From assembly GCA_003167055.1 (NCBI GenBank), contig PMUE01000069.1, forward strand, positions 1-8,004: a stretch of 8,004 nucleotides of DNA. Direction: 5' to 3'. The first letter of the stretch is position 1; every line of letters starts with the position of its first letter. This DNA is from Vulcanimicrobiota bacterium. Lineage in GTDB: Bacteria > Vulcanimicrobiota > Vulcanimicrobiia > Vulcanimicrobiales > Vulcanimicrobiaceae. A program made the translations under genes and the position numbers. This document shows, one piece after another, positions 5,873 through 8,004 of the stretch. Below the pieces are notes generated by a model, which saw nothing but the letters and a program-made list of their open reading frames with translations, was not told where the DNA came from and made no database searches.

Positions 5873-6304
5873 CTACGTGGCTTTAGGCTTCCAGGCCGCT
5901 AGAATCGCGCCTTGGATCGCCATTCCGACCGCGACATAGCCGACGTTGATGAACCCGAGCGTGATGCCCCAGCCCGAGTAGGCGTAATCGAGCCACGTCA
6001 TGGTCCCAAAGATCAAGAGCCCAAACGCGAAGCCGATCCATGCGCCCTCAAGCGGGCCGACCGGGCCGCGCCACTTGAGAATCATCGCGAGCCCGTATGC
6101 CAGGAAAAACGCGGTGATGAAATCGACCGAAAAGAGGTAGAGCGGACTGGCACTCATCATCTGGCCGGTCGCGTTCGGTCCGTTCGTCCGCGCGATTTCG
6201 ACCATCCAGAGTTTCCCAAGGAGCAGATCGTACCAAAGCCACCCGAGGAGAAATTGGGCGATCGCCGACACGACGATCGCCCACCAATTTACCTTGAGGT
6301 GCAT
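5873..6304 (-). CDS. DUF1761-type small integral membrane protein
   Basis: This 143-aa protein has four predicted membrane helices (about 6-28, 55-77, 86-106 and 115-137). The N-terminal pattern NWWAIVVSAIAQFLLGWLWY (6-25) followed by LLLGKLWM matches the signature of the DUF1761 family (N-W-x-A-V...GxLWYgpLfgkxW). The family is widespread in bacteria and has no established function. The start ATG shares its A with the stop codon of the preceding gene (TAATG), so it is likely translated by re-initiation, and no separate ribosome-binding site is evident. A membrane protein coupled to a secreted propeller protein is an odd pairing and may simply reflect gene packing. The family call is good; the role is unknown. 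Confidence 0.85.
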   Translation of the reverse strand: MHLKVNWWAIVVSAIAQFLLGWLWYDLLLGKLWMVEIARTNGPNATGQMMSASPLYLFSVDFITAFFLAYGLAMILKWRGPVGPLEGAWIGFAFGLLIFGTMTWLDYAYSGWGITLGFINVGYVAVGMAIQGAILAAWKPKAT

Positions 6305-8004
6305 TACGGTTTCGTCGGATCCGAAACGGTCGGACCCGAACCGCGATGGCTTATCGGAGCGCCGCCGTTATTGGACCTCGGCGTCTTGCGTTGCTGATGA
6401 TGTCCCGGACGCGGATGCATCATCGACCTTGGCCGGTATGTGAGTGTGCCGACGCGCCGCTCCGTGTACGTCATCGTGCCGCTGCTCGGCGCACCGTATT
6501 CCAGCGAATAGATCACTCCTTGACACGAATCGACGAACCACACGTACCCGTTGCCACCGCCGACGCCTTGGATGTCGACTGATTCGTCCTCGTCGGCCGG
6601 CGGCGGGTAGTAGCCCGCAACGGGGTTACTCCCCGGGAGTCCCGAGAGGCGTCCGAGGCCAGGGCCGCTGCTGTTGCTACTTCCAACCCAGAAGCTGCCG
6701 TCAGCGTAAGCCATCGTACTACCCTCGAAGTACGTAATCGGGAAATTCGTCTCGGTCATATTAGCAGTCGAGAATGCCTTCGTTCCGGGAACGTAACCAT
6801 ACGGATAGTGCGAATCGTACTCATTGTTCGCAAACCACGCCGTCGTACCATCGGATCCGGTCGCGACCGTGCGCACATCGGTCGTAAGACTCAACGCGAC
6901 GGACGAGGTGAGTGCAAACGAACCCGTTGAGACCTTGTAGACGCCTTCATAATCGCTGTCGGCGATGTACATCGTCGATCCGTCGGGACTGATCGACATA
7001 TCTACGACTTCGTCGAGCGGCGGCAGACCCGACACCGACGAGAACGGTGTCTCGGTGACGGTACTTCCGTTGAATTTGCCGATGGCGTATTCGCTCGAGA
7101 TGACCGCGCTTTCACCGCAGTATCCGGTGTATTCGATGAACCAGACGTTGCCGGAACTATCGACGTGCATCGGTCCGGGGTAACCCTGCAAAATGTATTC
7201 GGTCGTCGTTCCTGCAGCACTATTCAATACGCCGAGCGTTCCGGTGTCTAACTCCTGCTCGTCGGTGCATGAGGGCGCGCTTTCGGTCTGCGTGCTGCCC
7301 GAGTAATAGACCGTTGTTCCGGAGGCTGCGATGTCGTCGTAGGTGTCGAGCTCGTCGACGTTGACCGACGTGCTCATTCCGTGCACGACGGTGAGACCGG
7401 GAATCGTTTCGCCGGATTCCGGAGGATTGTAATAGTCGCCGGTGTCGCCGACGTAGATGCTCTTGATCCCGGTCGTCGAGGCGATTGCAACCCCGTCCAT
7501 CTCTTCCTCGTCCGCGTTCACCTCGGTCGCGATTGCGGCGTTGCCGTTCGACAGCGCTGCCGCGTCGTACGGCTCGAGGGTCACGTCATTGACCGTGTCG
7601 AGATATTGGAAGAGATTCAACACCGCGCCGGTCGCGTTGAACGAAACGGGCGTTCCAGTCATGCCCGAACCGCTCGGCGTGATCGTCGAGCCGACGTTCG
7701 TTCCGCCGTTGTAGTCGAGCGTTACGACTTGTCCCGGTGACGTTACGGAACTGCCCGATAGGCTCAAGGTGTGGTACGTATCGCCGGTGACCGCAAGGCT
7801 GATCGGCGTCGAGAATAGGCCCGGACCAATGATCAGATTCCCACTCGCGTCGGTGGCTTGCACGATTACCGCGGTGGAACCGGCATTACCAACCGGCAAT
7901 TCAGACTGCCCGAGCACTAACGCAACAGCGACCGGAACCCCATTGAGGTCGAGCGACACTGTCGGTGTTGTTCCACCTTTCGTGATCGTGACTTGTACCT
8001 CGCC
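6304..8004 (-). CDS. Secreted protein with Ig-like N-terminal region and about seven Vgb/NHL-like propeller blades, 5' end cut by window edge
   Basis: The frame is open from the right edge (8004) to TAA 6306-6304, giving 566 residues, so the signal peptide and true start lie outside. Residues about 1-130 are Ser/Thr/Gly/Val-rich beta structure of Ig-like type, with GNAGSTAVIVQATDASGN typical of bacterial Ig-like modules. Then come about seven repeats of the form (x)S/D-x-G-x-x-WF/YI-x-x, for example HVDSSGNVWFIEYTG, SISPDGSTMYIADSD, ATGSDGTTAWFANNE and VGGGNGYVWFVDSC, spaced about 40-55 residues apart. They are consistent with a seven-bladed beta-propeller related to virginiamycin-B-lyase-like (Vgb) or NHL proteins. 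Such proteins are normally extracellular or periplasmic, and a lyase activity should not be assumed. The propeller is acidic, but the last 50 residues are Arg/His/Pro-rich and basic, unlike the rest. Confidence 0.85.
   Translation of the reverse strand, partial: GEVQVTITKGGTTPTVSLDLNGVPVAVALVLGQSELPVGNAGSTAVIVQATDASGNLIIGPGLFSTPISLAVTGDTYHTLSLSGSSVTSPGQVVTLDYNGGTNVGSTITPSGSGMTGTPVSFNATGAVLNLFQYLDTVNDVTLEPYDAAALSNGNAAIATEVNADEEEMDGVAIASTTGIKSIYVGDTGDYYNPPESGETIPGLTVVHGMSTSVNVDELDTYDDIAASGTTVYYSGSTQTESAPSCTDEQELDTGTLGVLNSAAGTTTEYILQGYPGPMHVDSSGNVWFIEYTGYCGESAVISSEYAIGKFNGSTVTETPFSSVSGLPPLDEVVDMSISPDGSTMYIADSDYEGVYKVSTGSFALTSSVALSLTTDVRTVATGSDGTTAWFANNEYDSHYPYGYVPGTKAFSTANMTETNFPITYFEGSTMAYADGSFWVGSSNSSGPGLGRLSGLPGSNPVAGYYPPPADEDESVDIQGVGGGNGYVWFVDSCQGVIYSLEYGAPSSGTMTYTERRVGTLTYRPRSMMHPRPGHHQQRKTPRSNNGGAPISHRGSGPTVSDPTKP

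Noticed and set aside
7957..7959. GTG as the start of the propeller protein
   Set aside because: The frame stays open to the window edge with Ig-like beta sequence upstream (GEVQVTITKGG), and no signal peptide or ribosome-binding site marks this GTG. The gene is cut, not started, here.
1..8004. CRISPR array, tRNA, rRNA, insertion sequence, toxin-antitoxin or phage genes
   Set aside because: I saw no regularly spaced repeats, cloverleaf-like segments, transposase motifs or phage proteins on either strand.

Overview
The window is a GC-rich bacterial stretch in which every gene I can support lies on the minus strand, so transcription runs from high to low coordinates. The mix of a secreted Ig-like/beta-propeller protein, a Gly-rich lipoprotein, DUF1761 and DUF1311-type proteins and a regulator-linked efflux/redox cassette suggests a free-living, probably soil or environmental, poorly cultivated lineage. 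Candidatus Eremiobacterota (WPS-2) is my guess from protein style only. No marker gene is present to prove it.

Layout in the direction of transcription: (1) 8004-6304, a 5'-truncated secreted protein with an Ig-like N-terminal region and about seven propeller blades, whose stop overlaps the start of (2) 6304-5873, a small four-helix membrane protein of the DUF1761 type. (3) A 68-nt gap carries a strong interrupted palindrome, followed by a tightly packed block: 5804-5538, an 88-aa winged-helix-like protein; 5529-4048, a DHA2/EmrB-type MFS exporter; and 4047-3457, a TetR-family regulator. (4) An 81-nt gap carries a perfect 9-bp-arm palindrome, followed by a second overlapping block: 3375-2608, a tandem-VOC protein; 2615-1776, a classical SDR oxidoreductase; and 1779-1222, a secreted DUF1311/LprI-like protein. 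(5) The 973-1221 intergenic region holds hairpins and a possible 45-aa secreted small ORF, leading into (6) 972-1, a lipoprotein with six-hairpin-glycosidase-like motifs that runs off the left edge.

The central region reads as a two-step regulated detoxification or stress cassette. A small winged-helix protein probably controls the exporter and tetR through the palindrome at 5832-5859. The TetR protein probably controls the VOC-SDR-LprI-like operon through the palindrome at 3424-3444. The inducing compound cannot be deduced. I see no CRISPR array, tRNA, rRNA, insertion sequence or phage gene. No gene-free stretch exceeds 300 bases.
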